DNA of 15,114 bases from CAYUNT01 sp964446285 (GTDB lineage Bacteria > Sumerlaeota > Sumerlaeia > SLMS01 > CAYUNT01), in contig CAYUNT010000110.1 in NCBI GenBank assembly GCA_964446285.1, forward strand, positions 1 through 15,114, read 5' to 3'. The notes under the pieces are model-generated. The model saw nothing but the letters and a program-made list of their open reading frames with translations, ran no database searches and was not told where the DNA came from. Shown piece after piece: positions 1 through 6,686 of the stretch (positions within the stretch are counted from its first letter, which is position 1; each line of letters begins with the position of its first letter). A program made the translations under genes and the position numbers.

Positions 1-47
1 GGCCGGCCTGTCCGGGCGCGATTCCATAGTAGGAATCATCGAGCGGA
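1..47 (-). other. Short segment downstream of the acetyltransferase stop
   Basis: On the minus strand the 47 bases after the acetyltransferase stop stay open to the window edge in two useful ways. An ATG at position 39 would start a reading frame MIPTMESRPDRPA, with no clear ribosome binding site. The frame reached by dropping one T at the stop reads DPLDDSYYGIAPGQAG, which looks protein-like and could be a continued C-terminus of the acetyltransferase. The window ends too soon to decide between them. Confidence 0.2.
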
Positions 48-875
48 TCAATCGTATTTCGAAGGGTCGAACTTCTCGAACTCCACCCATCGCGGTTTTG
101 TTTCGCCATCGAGGATGGCCCAATACAGCCTCGGATTTTCGAGATCGATGGAAAAAATCCGCGTCTTGGGCGGAACAATAACGCCTGAGACGCGCACGCG
201 AATGTAAATGCTCGCGCCCGAGCCGACATGGCAGTCAGTGACAATCGAACCCGAGGCGATCTGGATGTCGTTTTCCAGAATCGACGGGCCGAGCAACTGC
301 GAGCCGTTGCCGAAGAATACGTTGTCGCCGACGAGCGGATGGCGCCGTTGCGAACGCGAACGCCGCCCCGTGGCCCCGAGCGTTACGCCGTGATAAATGA
401 ACACGCGCCGCCCCACGATGGACGTGGCGCCAATGACCGTGCTGTGGCCGTGGTCGATCGCGAACGGCACGCCGATCGTTGCCGAGGGGTGAATCTCGAC
501 GTTTGTGTCCTTCTGCACGTATTTCGCGATCACTTCGATGTCGTAGAGGAGTTCAGGCGCGAGGGTGAGGATTTCCTGGAACACGCGGTGGGCGGCGATG
601 GCGGCCATTCCGCGGCGCACGCCAAGAATTTGCGTTTCTGTGTATGTGGTCGAGGCCGGGTCATTTTCGCGGAAAAATGCGATGTCTTCGGAGATGCGCC
701 CGCGAATGGCGCGCGCCTTTTCGTCGCCGAAATAACGACGGAGGAAAAACAGGAGTTTATCTTCATACACCTCGCCGCCATCGAGGGCGAGGGCTTCGAG
801 GATGTCTTGCTCGAACTGGCGGAACAGGCCCTTGGGAAACGGGCGCTGCGTAAAAAGAAAAGCGTCGCTGGTCAT
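48..875 (-). CDS. cysE: Serine O-acetyltransferase (CysE-like, left-handed beta-helix)
   Basis: Predicted to transfer acetyl from acetyl-CoA to L-serine, giving O-acetylserine for cysteine synthesis in the cytoplasm. The 275-residue protein has an alpha-helical N-terminal part (about 1-120), then hexapeptide repeats forming a beta-helix (about 125-240). The family's conserved pieces are visible: IHPSATIG at 128-135, the Asp-His pair D141-H142 corresponding to the active-site DH of CysE, the loop with YHGVTLGATG at 161-170, and H179 in RRHP, matching the second catalytic histidine. Length equals that of E. coli CysE (273). The ATG at 875 is the furthest-upstream start in this frame; there is no strong Shine-Dalgarno sequence. 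It lies 55 bp behind the epimerase gene on the same strand. That neighbour leaves open a role in acetylating a surface sugar, since hexapeptide acetyltransferases do both, but the serine-acetyltransferase motifs favour cysteine synthesis. No cysK is in view. The C-terminus may be frameshifted (see findings). Confidence 0.85.
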   Translation of the reverse strand: MTSDAFLFTQRPFPKGLFRQFEQDILEALALDGGEVYEDKLLFFLRRYFGDEKARAIRGRISEDIAFFRENDPASTTYTETQILGVRRGMAAIAAHRVFQEILTLAPELLYDIEVIAKYVQKDTNVEIHPSATIGVPFAIDHGHSTVIGATSIVGRRVFIYHGVTLGATGRRSRSQRRHPLVGDNVFFGNGSQLLGPSILENDIQIASGSIVTDCHVGSGASIYIRVRVSGVIVPPKTRIFSIDLENPRLYWAILDGETKPRWVEFEKFDPSKYD

Positions 876-930
876 TCGAGTGCCTGCGAAAAGAGTAATT
901 TGAAACGTGGCGCTCCGGGCGCCGGCCTGC

Positions 931-1875
931 TTATTTTTTCAACAGATTGCTATAAAATTCCACTGTCCGGCGAAGACCTTCGCGGAAAGTTACCTTGGGC
1001 GCATAGTTGAGCCGCCGCGCGGCCAGCGAAATATCCGCCCTCGAGTGCAGCACGTCGCCGGCGCGGGGCGGTTCAAAAATCGGGTCAACTTTCAGTCCCG
1101 TGCATTCCCGGATAATTTCCAGCAATTCCAGGAGCGAAAAAGTTTCGCCGCAAGCGATGTTGATTACCGCCCCCCCGAGCGGCTCCGGGCAGCGCGCGGC
1201 GAGCAGGTTCGCCTCCACATTGTTCGCCACATACGTAAAGTCTCGCGATTGCGTGCCGTCGCCATAGATGACGGGACGCCGCCCTTCGAGCGCCGCCGTG
1301 ATAAACCGCGGAATCACTGCCGCGTATTGCGATTGCGGGTCCTGGCGCGGTCCAAACACGTTGAAATAGCGCAGCGTGACCGTGTCGAGTCCATACACCT
1401 CGGAAAACACATGGCAGTAGTATTCGCTCGTGAGTTTTCCGACGGCGTAAGGGCTTTTAGGACCCGGCAACAATCCTTCATGTTTGGGCGAGACGGGATT
1501 GTCGCCGTATGCGGACGACGACCCGGCATACACAACGCGCCGCACCCCGGAGTCGCGCGCCGCGCAAAGCACCGTCAATGTCCCAGCCACATTCACTTCG
1601 TTGGATTCCATAGGGTCTTTTACCGACCGCGGCACGCTCGGCAGCGCCGCGTGGTGGAACACGCATTCGATTCCCTCGCAGGCGCGCCGGCAAACATCGT
1701 AGTCTGTGATGGATCCCTCGACCACCTCCGCCTTGCCGCGCAACGGTTCGAGATTCTCGCGCCGCCCCGTGGAAAAGTTGTCAAGAATCCGGACCTTTTC
1801 GTTTTCGCGCACGAGCGCCTCGGCCACATGAGAGCCGATAAAGCCCGCGCCACCGGTTATCAGGTAACGCGCCAT
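931..1875 (-). CDS. NAD-dependent sugar-nucleotide epimerase/dehydratase (GalE/WbpP-like extended SDR)
   Basis: A 314-residue extended short-chain dehydrogenase that probably epimerises (C4) or otherwise modifies a UDP-linked sugar in the cytoplasm for cell-surface glycan synthesis. The Rossmann cofactor motif GGAGFIGS is at 8-15, and the acidic residue D32 in ILDNFSTG indicates NAD rather than NADP. The catalytic triad is visible as serines 119-121 before AYG, then Y143 and K147 in YAVGK. LRYFNVFGPRQDP (168-180), YGDGTQSRDFTYV (204-216) and the INIACGE segment (238-244) are typical of UDP-glucose and UDP-N-acetylglucosamine 4-epimerases and UDP-glucuronate decarboxylases. The exact substrate cannot be read from sequence. 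The ATG at 1875 follows the stop of the upstream gene by 5 bp, so the two are probably cotranscribed. There is only a weak purine stretch (AAAGGA) about 15 bases upstream, suggesting translation by coupling. Confidence 0.85.
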   Translation of the reverse strand: MARYLITGGAGFIGSHVAEALVRENEKVRILDNFSTGRRENLEPLRGKAEVVEGSITDYDVCRRACEGIECVFHHAALPSVPRSVKDPMESNEVNVAGTLTVLCAARDSGVRRVVYAGSSSAYGDNPVSPKHEGLLPGPKSPYAVGKLTSEYYCHVFSEVYGLDTVTLRYFNVFGPRQDPQSQYAAVIPRFITAALEGRRPVIYGDGTQSRDFTYVANNVEANLLAARCPEPLGGAVINIACGETFSLLELLEIIRECTGLKVDPIFEPPRAGDVLHSRADISLAARRLNYAPKVTFREGLRRTVEFYSNLLKK

Positions 1876-1880
1876 ATTGT

Positions 1881-2810
1881 TTAGTATTGATCCTTTTTTC
1901 CAAGGTCCAGGTCGCTGTAAAGCGGCGGAACGTTGAGTCCCGCACCTGTGCAGGTGATGTCGTCCGCGGTGTTCATGGTTTTGTCCATGCCCCAGGAAAC
2001 GATCTTTTCCTCATGGGCAATGATGGAGAATTTGGTTCCCCAGCCGTCGCGCGATTCCTCGTCTGTCATAATCTTTTCCTTGGTCATGTCCGAAATCGAC
2101 ACGGGAAAAGAGCCTTTCTTTTGCGCGAATTCCATTGCCTTCGAATAAGCGTTTTGGATGGCGAACGTGGTGGCCATATAGGCTTCGTAATTAGGATCGG
2201 AGGCTGTTTTTTCTCCGTTGATTTTGCGCCATATCACGCCCGCGGGGCTTTGGCGGATGCGCTCTTCCAGGGTTTGCGCGCCCCCATCACCGCCTCCGAG
2301 GAATAAATACCCCACGCAAAACAAAAGGCCGGCGAGAATGACAAGGAGGAAGGTCCATTTCCAGGGAAAAGGCTTTTGTTCCCGGGAAATCGAGTAGGTC
2401 AGGTTAGGATTGTGAACCTTTTGCACCTTCTCAGGCTTCACATACATGGCGGCCAGTTCGGGATCGGCCTGTTCTTCGAGAGAAGCATCGCCGCCTCCGG
2501 CTGGCTGACGCGGCTTTCGACCGGTCGAGGCGTATTGGCGCGTCCAATCCCAAGGATCCGTTCCTCCCTCTCCCGGCGGAGGAGGAAAAAGCGGCACGTC
2601 GGGCGGCGCGGCGCCCCCCGGCTGAGTGCCCGTTGGCGGGCTGGCCGGAGCGGCGGACGCGCCGCTTCCCCCACGCGCGGGAGGAGGCGCGGGCGCGCTC
2701 GGATCGGATGCAGGATTCCTGCCCAACGTCCCAAACGGTCCCGTTGCGCCTGGCGGACGGCCGGCGCTGGGAGTGAAATTGAAACCTCGTGGATCCAGTT
2801 CCTCAGCCAT
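1881..2810 (-). CDS. Proline-rich single-pass membrane protein with GspG-like C-terminal domain
   Basis: I do not recognise a named family for the full 309-residue protein. Residues 1-110 are low-complexity and rich in Pro, Gly and Ala, with runs such as FPPPPGEGG and APPPARGG. A charged stretch (110-150) leads to one hydrophobic helix at about 152-171. The C-terminal 130 residues should lie in the periplasm if positive K and R residues before the helix stay inside. That part resembles the globular half of type II secretion major pseudopilins: a helix with AYSKAMEFAQKKGSFP (221-236), then DGWGTKF (255-261), then SWGMDKTMNTADDI (272-285). This follows the GspG pattern in which aspartates near the DDI motif bind calcium. 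The pilin leader (G-F-T-L-I-E) and prepilin cleavage site are absent, so it is not a normal pseudopilin. The ATG at 2810 is supported by GGAGAGG 7 bases upstream. The gene lies 155 bp after the efflux operon and 5 bp before the epimerase. Function unknown. Confidence 0.7.
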   Translation of the reverse strand: MAEELDPRGFNFTPSAGRPPGATGPFGTLGRNPASDPSAPAPPPARGGSGASAAPASPPTGTQPGGAAPPDVPLFPPPPGEGGTDPWDWTRQYASTGRKPRQPAGGGDASLEEQADPELAAMYVKPEKVQKVHNPNLTYSISREQKPFPWKWTFLLVILAGLLFCVGYLFLGGGDGGAQTLEERIRQSPAGVIWRKINGEKTASDPNYEAYMATTFAIQNAYSKAMEFAQKKGSFPVSISDMTKEKIMTDEESRDGWGTKFSIIAHEEKIVSWGMDKTMNTADDITCTGAGLNVPPLYSDLDLGKKDQY

Positions 2811-2817
2811 GACTAAA

Positions 2818-2824
2818 CCTCTCC
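2818..2824 (-). promoter_or_regulatory. Strong ribosome binding site for the GspG-like protein
   Basis: On the minus strand GGAGAGG precedes the ATG at 2810 with a 7-base spacer. It is the best Shine-Dalgarno match among the minus-strand genes and fixes the start. It also fits independent initiation after the 155-bp gap, unlike the tightly packed genes upstream. Confidence 0.6.
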
Positions 2825-2965
2825 GCCGCGGAAAATGAACACTCCGGCCGGACAGTTCAAGACAAACTATCCTTTTTTGCCCATCTCACGCAAGCCGCGA
2901 TTCGCCCACTAGAGGCGAAGAAATGCACTAGGCTTTTTCGCTGTATTGTTTGCTTTATTGGTAAA

Positions 2966-4783
2966 TTATGGCTTGTTTGACAATGGAGCGCCCGCGGCGG
3001 ATTGCGTGCTGCCCGTTGTGGACTTGTGCTGGGAAGTCTTTTCAGGCGCAGGGCTGTCTGGCGGAGTTGTATCTGCCCAGTCCTTATCCAGCGCGGCGTT
3101 GGTGGTCATCTCGGGCGTGACGGGCGAAGCGCCGGGGGCCACAATGCCGCGCCGGTCGAGCAGCGAACCGTCTTGCTGATATACGTTCACGACGGCCTTC
3201 AAATACGAGACGAGGGCTTCGCTCTCCGACAGGCGGCTTTGCAAAAAGTCGCGTTGCGCCTGGGCCACATTGAGCGTCGTCGATTTGCCAACGCGCAATT
3301 TTTCCACCTCGATCCGCATGGTTTCCTCGCGCAGGCGGCGCGTGGCGCGCGTGGCGTCGATTTGCGCCCGCGCGGATTCTTCTTCGATGCGCGCCGCGCG
3401 GACGTCGTTTTCGGCCAATTGCTCGATATTGGCTAGGGATTCCTCGGCCTGGCGCCGGCTCAGGATGGCCCGGCGGTTGCGCGCACGCGCCGCGCGGTTG
3501 CCAATCGCGTAAGTGACACGCGCGCCCGCTTGCATATCGTAACTTTCCTCGTTCAGGTTTCCCGCGGATTCCGCAAACGAATCGGAATAACCTGTCTTGC
3601 CCAGATTAATGAAAAGGTCCAGCGCCGGGAGCAATCCATTGCGCGTCTTTACGATTTCGAGCTCGCCGCGCTTGAGGTTGAGCCGCGCCTGATTGAGTTC
3701 GGGGCGGATGCGCAGCGCGAGGGCGATTTGGTCTTCGAGCGAATCGTGATGCGCCTCGGGCAGGACGGGGCGGCTGCGCAGATCGACAGGACGCAGGTTA
3801 CTCGATGGGCCAAGGCCATCGAGGAGCCGCAGCAAGGCCAGATGCGTTCTCTTGCGTGTGCTTTCTGAACTGATGAGTCCTTCGCGGCGCTGCGCCACCT
3901 CTGCCTCCGCCGCATAGCGTTCGCTTTGCGCCAATTTGCCCACGCGGATGCGTTCGAGCGTATCGGCGAGCTGGCGCTCGGCGATGTCGAGCGCGTTCTC
4001 GTAAATCGCCACGCGCTCTTCGGCCAGAAGATGGTCCCAGTAAGCGTTTTCCACGCTGGCCACAAGCGAAAGCGCGTATCCGCGCAATTCGTATTCGGAA
4101 GAAAGCGTGTCCAGGCGCGCCTGGCGCACCGAGGCCCAATTGACATCCAGTCCCGCGCCCTTGAGCAGCGATTGCGTAACGGAAAGCCCCGCCGCGGTCG
4201 AGTATGGCTCTTTCACGGGGCCGTCGCCCCACGACCGCGCGCCCGTCACATCCACTCCCCATTCCGTTCCGGTGGGAAGATACTGCGACAGCCCCACCGT
4301 TCCCGTGTTTCGGCGCGAATGCGAATCCGATTCGTTCAGTGTTCCGTTGTTCCGGACGGTTCGGCTGCGCGATTGCGAATACGAGGCGCTGAGCGTCGGA
4401 TCGAAGGCGGCGCGTTCTTGATCCTCGGAGGCGGTGCGCAGGGCGGGATTGTATCGCTGCACCTGAAGCGCGCGATTGCGTTCGAGAGCGAGCATCAGCG
4501 CATCCTCGACCGTGAGCGAGAGCGTCGAGGCGGAGTCTTTGTCGAAGGTGGCGGATTGCCCGGCGGCCTTGTCCTCGGCGGGACCGATGCGCGGCATTTG
4601 CGCCGGGCGATCAATCTCGATGGCGGCACAGGCGGAAAGCAAAAGAACGGCAGTCAGCACAGACGCCGATGCAAGAGCCGTTTTGCTGGCGCAAAATGAA
4701 TTTTGGGCCAGAGGCCCAAACCACCGGAAATCTTGGACGGGACGCCCAAGCCACCGGACTATTTTATATAGACAGTTACTCAT
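2966..4783 (-). CDS. TolC-family outer-membrane efflux lipoprotein
   Basis: Outer-membrane channel of the tripartite exporter encoded just upstream. From the ATG at 4783 it is 605 residues. That ATG overlaps the permease stop within ATGAGTAA, so it is preferred over the more distal ATG at 4849, which would lie deep inside the permease gene. A hydrophobic stretch (40-50) ends in the lipobox LLSAC with candidate lipidated Cys52. The two TolC repeats follow: strand and helix segments around FDPTLSASYSQSRSR (127-141), SVTQSLLKGAG (201-211), VENAYWDHLLAEERV (244-258), RIRVGKLAQSE (278-288), then RPELNQARLNL (360-370), LRVGKSTTLNVAQAQRD (496-512) and a closing helix to about 540. The final 60 residues are Pro-, Thr- and Ser-rich and poorly structured. 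The segment before the signal (about 1-38) is unusually long for a lipoprotein and is encoded by repeat-like DNA. Family assignment is secure; substrate unknown. Confidence 0.9.
   Translation of the reverse strand: MSNCLYKIVRWLGRPVQDFRWFGPLAQNSFCASKTALASASVLTAVLLLSACAAIEIDRPAQMPRIGPAEDKAAGQSATFDKDSASTLSLTVEDALMLALERNRALQVQRYNPALRTASEDQERAAFDPTLSASYSQSRSRTVRNNGTLNESDSHSRRNTGTVGLSQYLPTGTEWGVDVTGARSWGDGPVKEPYSTAAGLSVTQSLLKGAGLDVNWASVRQARLDTLSSEYELRGYALSLVASVENAYWDHLLAEERVAIYENALDIAERQLADTLERIRVGKLAQSERYAAEAEVAQRREGLISSESTRKRTHLALLRLLDGLGPSSNLRPVDLRSRPVLPEAHHDSLEDQIALALRIRPELNQARLNLKRGELEIVKTRNGLLPALDLFINLGKTGYSDSFAESAGNLNEESYDMQAGARVTYAIGNRAARARNRRAILSRRQAEESLANIEQLAENDVRAARIEEESARAQIDATRATRRLREETMRIEVEKLRVGKSTTLNVAQAQRDFLQSRLSESEALVSYLKAVVNVYQQDGSLLDRRGIVAPGASPVTPEMTTNAALDKDWADTTPPDSPAPEKTSQHKSTTGSTQSAAGAPLSNKP
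4702..4758. repeat. Palindrome and tandem 14-bp repeat inside the TolC-like gene start
   Basis: A perfect inverted repeat, TTTGGGCC (4702-4709) and GGCCCAAA (4713-4720) with a 3-base loop, overlaps the first of two direct copies of CCCAARCCACCGGA (4715-4728 and 4745-4758; 13 of 14 bases match, 30 bp apart). The two copies are in frame and give the paired peptides WLGRPVQDFR and WFGPLAQNSF. In the mRNA the hairpin would sit about 65-80 bases after the start codon. Confidence 0.65.
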
Positions 4784-5987
4784 ATCGTAGCGCCTCGATG
4801 GGATCGAGCACGGCGGCGCGGCGGGCCGGATACCAGCCGAAGAATACACCCACGGCCACGGCGAATCCGAGCGCCATCAAAATGCTCCAGAGTTCGATGA
4901 AAGTGGAAAATTGCGTGACTTTGCCAATGATTTTTGCGGCTCCGATCCCCGCGGCCACGCCCAGCATCCCGCCCAGGCCGCTCATTACAATCGACTCGAA
5001 TAGAAATTGCCTGAGAACGTCGCGCCTTTTCGCTCCGATGGCCTTGCGAATGCCGATCTCGCGCGTGCGCTCGGTCACGGTAACGAGCATGATGTTCATA
5101 ATCCCAATCCCGCCCACAAAGAGCGAAATTCCAGCCACCGCGCCAAGCAGAATCGTGAAGGTCCGGCTGACGGACGTTGCGGTGGCGATGAACTCCGCCT
5201 GGTTGCGTATGGAAAAATCCTCGGGCATTCCCTCGGGCGTGCGATGGCGGCGCTTGAGCAGTTTTGTCACTTTCGCCTGCACATCATCGAGATTGGCTTT
5301 TTCCGAAACGTGGATGTTGATTTCGCGCAGATAATCCACGCCGAGCAACTGGCGCATCGCCGTCGTGTAAGGGATGATGATCTGGTCGTCGGGGTTGAAC
5401 CATCCCTGGTCGCCCTTGCTTTTCATCACGCCGATGACGCGGAAAGTCAGGCCCTTGACCTTAATGATTTCGCCGATGGGATCATTGCCTTCGCCGAAGA
5501 GGTCTGTCGCGGTGGAGGAGCCGATGACGGCAACCCGCGCCGAGCGCTCCGCCTCGCCTTCGGTAAAAATGCGTCCCTTGTCGATCTCGAAATTCCGCGC
5601 GGGGAAATACGTGATCGAGGTTCCGAGAACCGAAGTCCGCGTATTTTTATTGAAGTATTTGGCCTGGGCATTGCCGCTTACGACAGGCGCAACCGCCTTA
5701 ACCTCCGGGATTTCCGCCGCAATTGCCTGCGCGTCTTCGAGCGTCAGGTTCTGCTGCGTGCCCGACATCACGCCGCCCGTGCCGCGCTGTCCGGGGCGCA
5801 CAATCAGAAGATTGGTTCCCATCGAGGAAATGCGGTCCAGGATTTGCCGCCGCGCGCCTGCTCCGATAGCAAGCATGGCGATGACGGCCCCGACGCCAAT
5901 AATGATGCCGAGCACGGCAAGAAACGAGCGAAGTTTATTCGCCAGCAGGCTTTTCAGGGCAACTTTGAGTATGGTCCAAAAAAGCAT
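4776..5987 (-). CDS. macB: MacB-type ABC transporter permease (FtsX/MacB_PCD family)
   Basis: Inner-membrane subunit of the efflux pump. It couples ATP hydrolysis by the adjacent ATPase to movement of a large periplasmic domain, a 'mechanotransmission' role known for the MacB family. The 403-residue protein has the expected four-helix topology: TM1 at about 21-43, a large periplasmic domain (about 50-275), and TM2 (about 277-303), TM3 (about 330-353) and TM4 (about 365-386). Family signatures are clear: the N-terminal LLANKLRSFLAVLGIIIGVG (15-34), MNIMLVTVTERTREIGIRKA (297-316) with the coupling helix, and the C-terminal GWYPARRAAVLDPIEALRYE (384-403). Here ATPase and permease are separate proteins, whereas E. 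coli MacB is fused. The ATG at 5987 has AAAGG about 10 bases upstream and follows the ATPase stop by 23 bp. Its stop overlaps the TolC-like start by 8 bp. The symbol refers to the permease half only. Confidence 0.9.
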   Translation of the reverse strand: MLFWTILKVALKSLLANKLRSFLAVLGIIIGVGAVIAMLAIGAGARRQILDRISSMGTNLLIVRPGQRGTGGVMSGTQQNLTLEDAQAIAAEIPEVKAVAPVVSGNAQAKYFNKNTRTSVLGTSITYFPARNFEIDKGRIFTEGEAERSARVAVIGSSTATDLFGEGNDPIGEIIKVKGLTFRVIGVMKSKGDQGWFNPDDQIIIPYTTAMRQLLGVDYLREINIHVSEKANLDDVQAKVTKLLKRRHRTPEGMPEDFSIRNQAEFIATATSVSRTFTILLGAVAGISLFVGGIGIMNIMLVTVTERTREIGIRKAIGAKRRDVLRQFLFESIVMSGLGGMLGVAAGIGAAKIIGKVTQFSTFIELWSILMALGFAVAVGVFFGWYPARRAAVLDPIEALRYE

Positions 5988-6010
5988 GGGGAGCGGACCT
6001 TTCGGCTGAA

Positions 6011-6682
6011 TCAGACAGTGCCGCCGTCCACGATGCGCCCGTCGCGCAGGTGAATCTGGCGCGGGCAGGTGCGGGCCACGTCGGGTTCGTGCGTCACAAT
6101 CAGAATCGTTCGTCCATCGGCGTGCAGGCGGGCGAAGAGCGCCAGGATTTCGTCGCCGGTTTTCGTGTCGAGATTTCCCGTCGGTTCGTCGCAGAGCAAA
6201 ATGGCGGGATCTGTGACAAGAGCGCGCGCAATCGCCACGCGCTGGCGCTGGCCGCCCGAGAGCTGGCTCGGCTCGTGGTGCATCCGGTCCGCCAGCCCGA
6301 CGGCGCGCAGCATCTCGGCGGCGCGTTCCTTTGCTTCGTGGTTGGCCGCGTAAAGCAGGGGAAGTTCGACGTTTTCGAGCGCGCTGAGGCGCGGAATCAG
6401 GTTGAAATTCTGGAAAACAAATCCGATGCGCCGGTTGCGGATTTCCGCCAGCCGGTCGTCCGAGAGGCGGCTGACATCCTCTCCCGCCAGTTCGTATCTT
6501 CCCGAGTCTGGGCGGTCGAGGCAGCCAATGATGTGCATGAGCGTGGATTTTCCGCTGCCCGACGCGCCGGTGATGGCGGCCATTTCGCCCTTCTCGACGG
6601 CAAAAGTGATGCCATCCAGGGCGCGCACCGAAGTATCGCCCATGCGGTAGGTTTTTACCAGCGATTCGATAGCGATCATCAC
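6011..6682 (-). CDS. ABC transporter ATPase (MacB/LolD-type)
   Basis: Cytoplasmic ATPase that powers the adjacent MacB-type permease. In 223 residues it shows every key motif: Walker A GASGSGKST (39-47), Q-loop Q91 in FVFQNFNLIP, ABC signature LSGGQRQRVAIARAL (141-155), Walker B ILLCDE (161-166) followed by the D-loop NLD (170-172), and H-loop H198 in IVTHEP. MacB/LolD-class features include the short core length and the sequences LMHIIGCLDRPDSG and PTGNLDTKTG. The frame opens with GTG at 6682 directly followed by ATG at 6679. AGAGG lies about 11 bases from the GTG, so I chose the GTG, but either could be used. Only 4 bp separate it from the adaptor stop, so translation is probably coupled. 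LolD of lipoprotein release is a close relative, but the adaptor and TolC partners argue for MacAB-type export. Confidence 0.93.
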   Translation of the reverse strand: MMIAIESLVKTYRMGDTSVRALDGITFAVEKGEMAAITGASGSGKSTLMHIIGCLDRPDSGRYELAGEDVSRLSDDRLAEIRNRRIGFVFQNFNLIPRLSALENVELPLLYAANHEAKERAAEMLRAVGLADRMHHEPSQLSGGQRQRVAIARALVTDPAILLCDEPTGNLDTKTGDEILALFARLHADGRTILIVTHEPDVARTCPRQIHLRDGRIVDGGTV

Positions 6683-6686
6683 GGGG

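Noticed and set aside
21..36. Inverted repeat ATTCC / GGAAT after the acetyltransferase
   Set aside because: Too short (5 bp), AT-containing and without a T-run; it may also be coding.
909..923. GGCGC / GCGCC hairpin between epimerase and acetyltransferase
   Set aside because: A 5-bp stem in GC-rich DNA without a following T-run; expected by chance.
228..1884. Plus-strand frames of 260 and 325 codons opposite the acetyltransferase and epimerase
   Set aside because: They are shadows of genes with clear motifs on the minus strand; neither has a domain or good initiation site.
2901..2919. Hairpin TTCGCC / GGCGAA as a terminator for the efflux operon
   Set aside because: The stem is only 6 bp with a 7-base loop, and no T-run follows on the minus strand.
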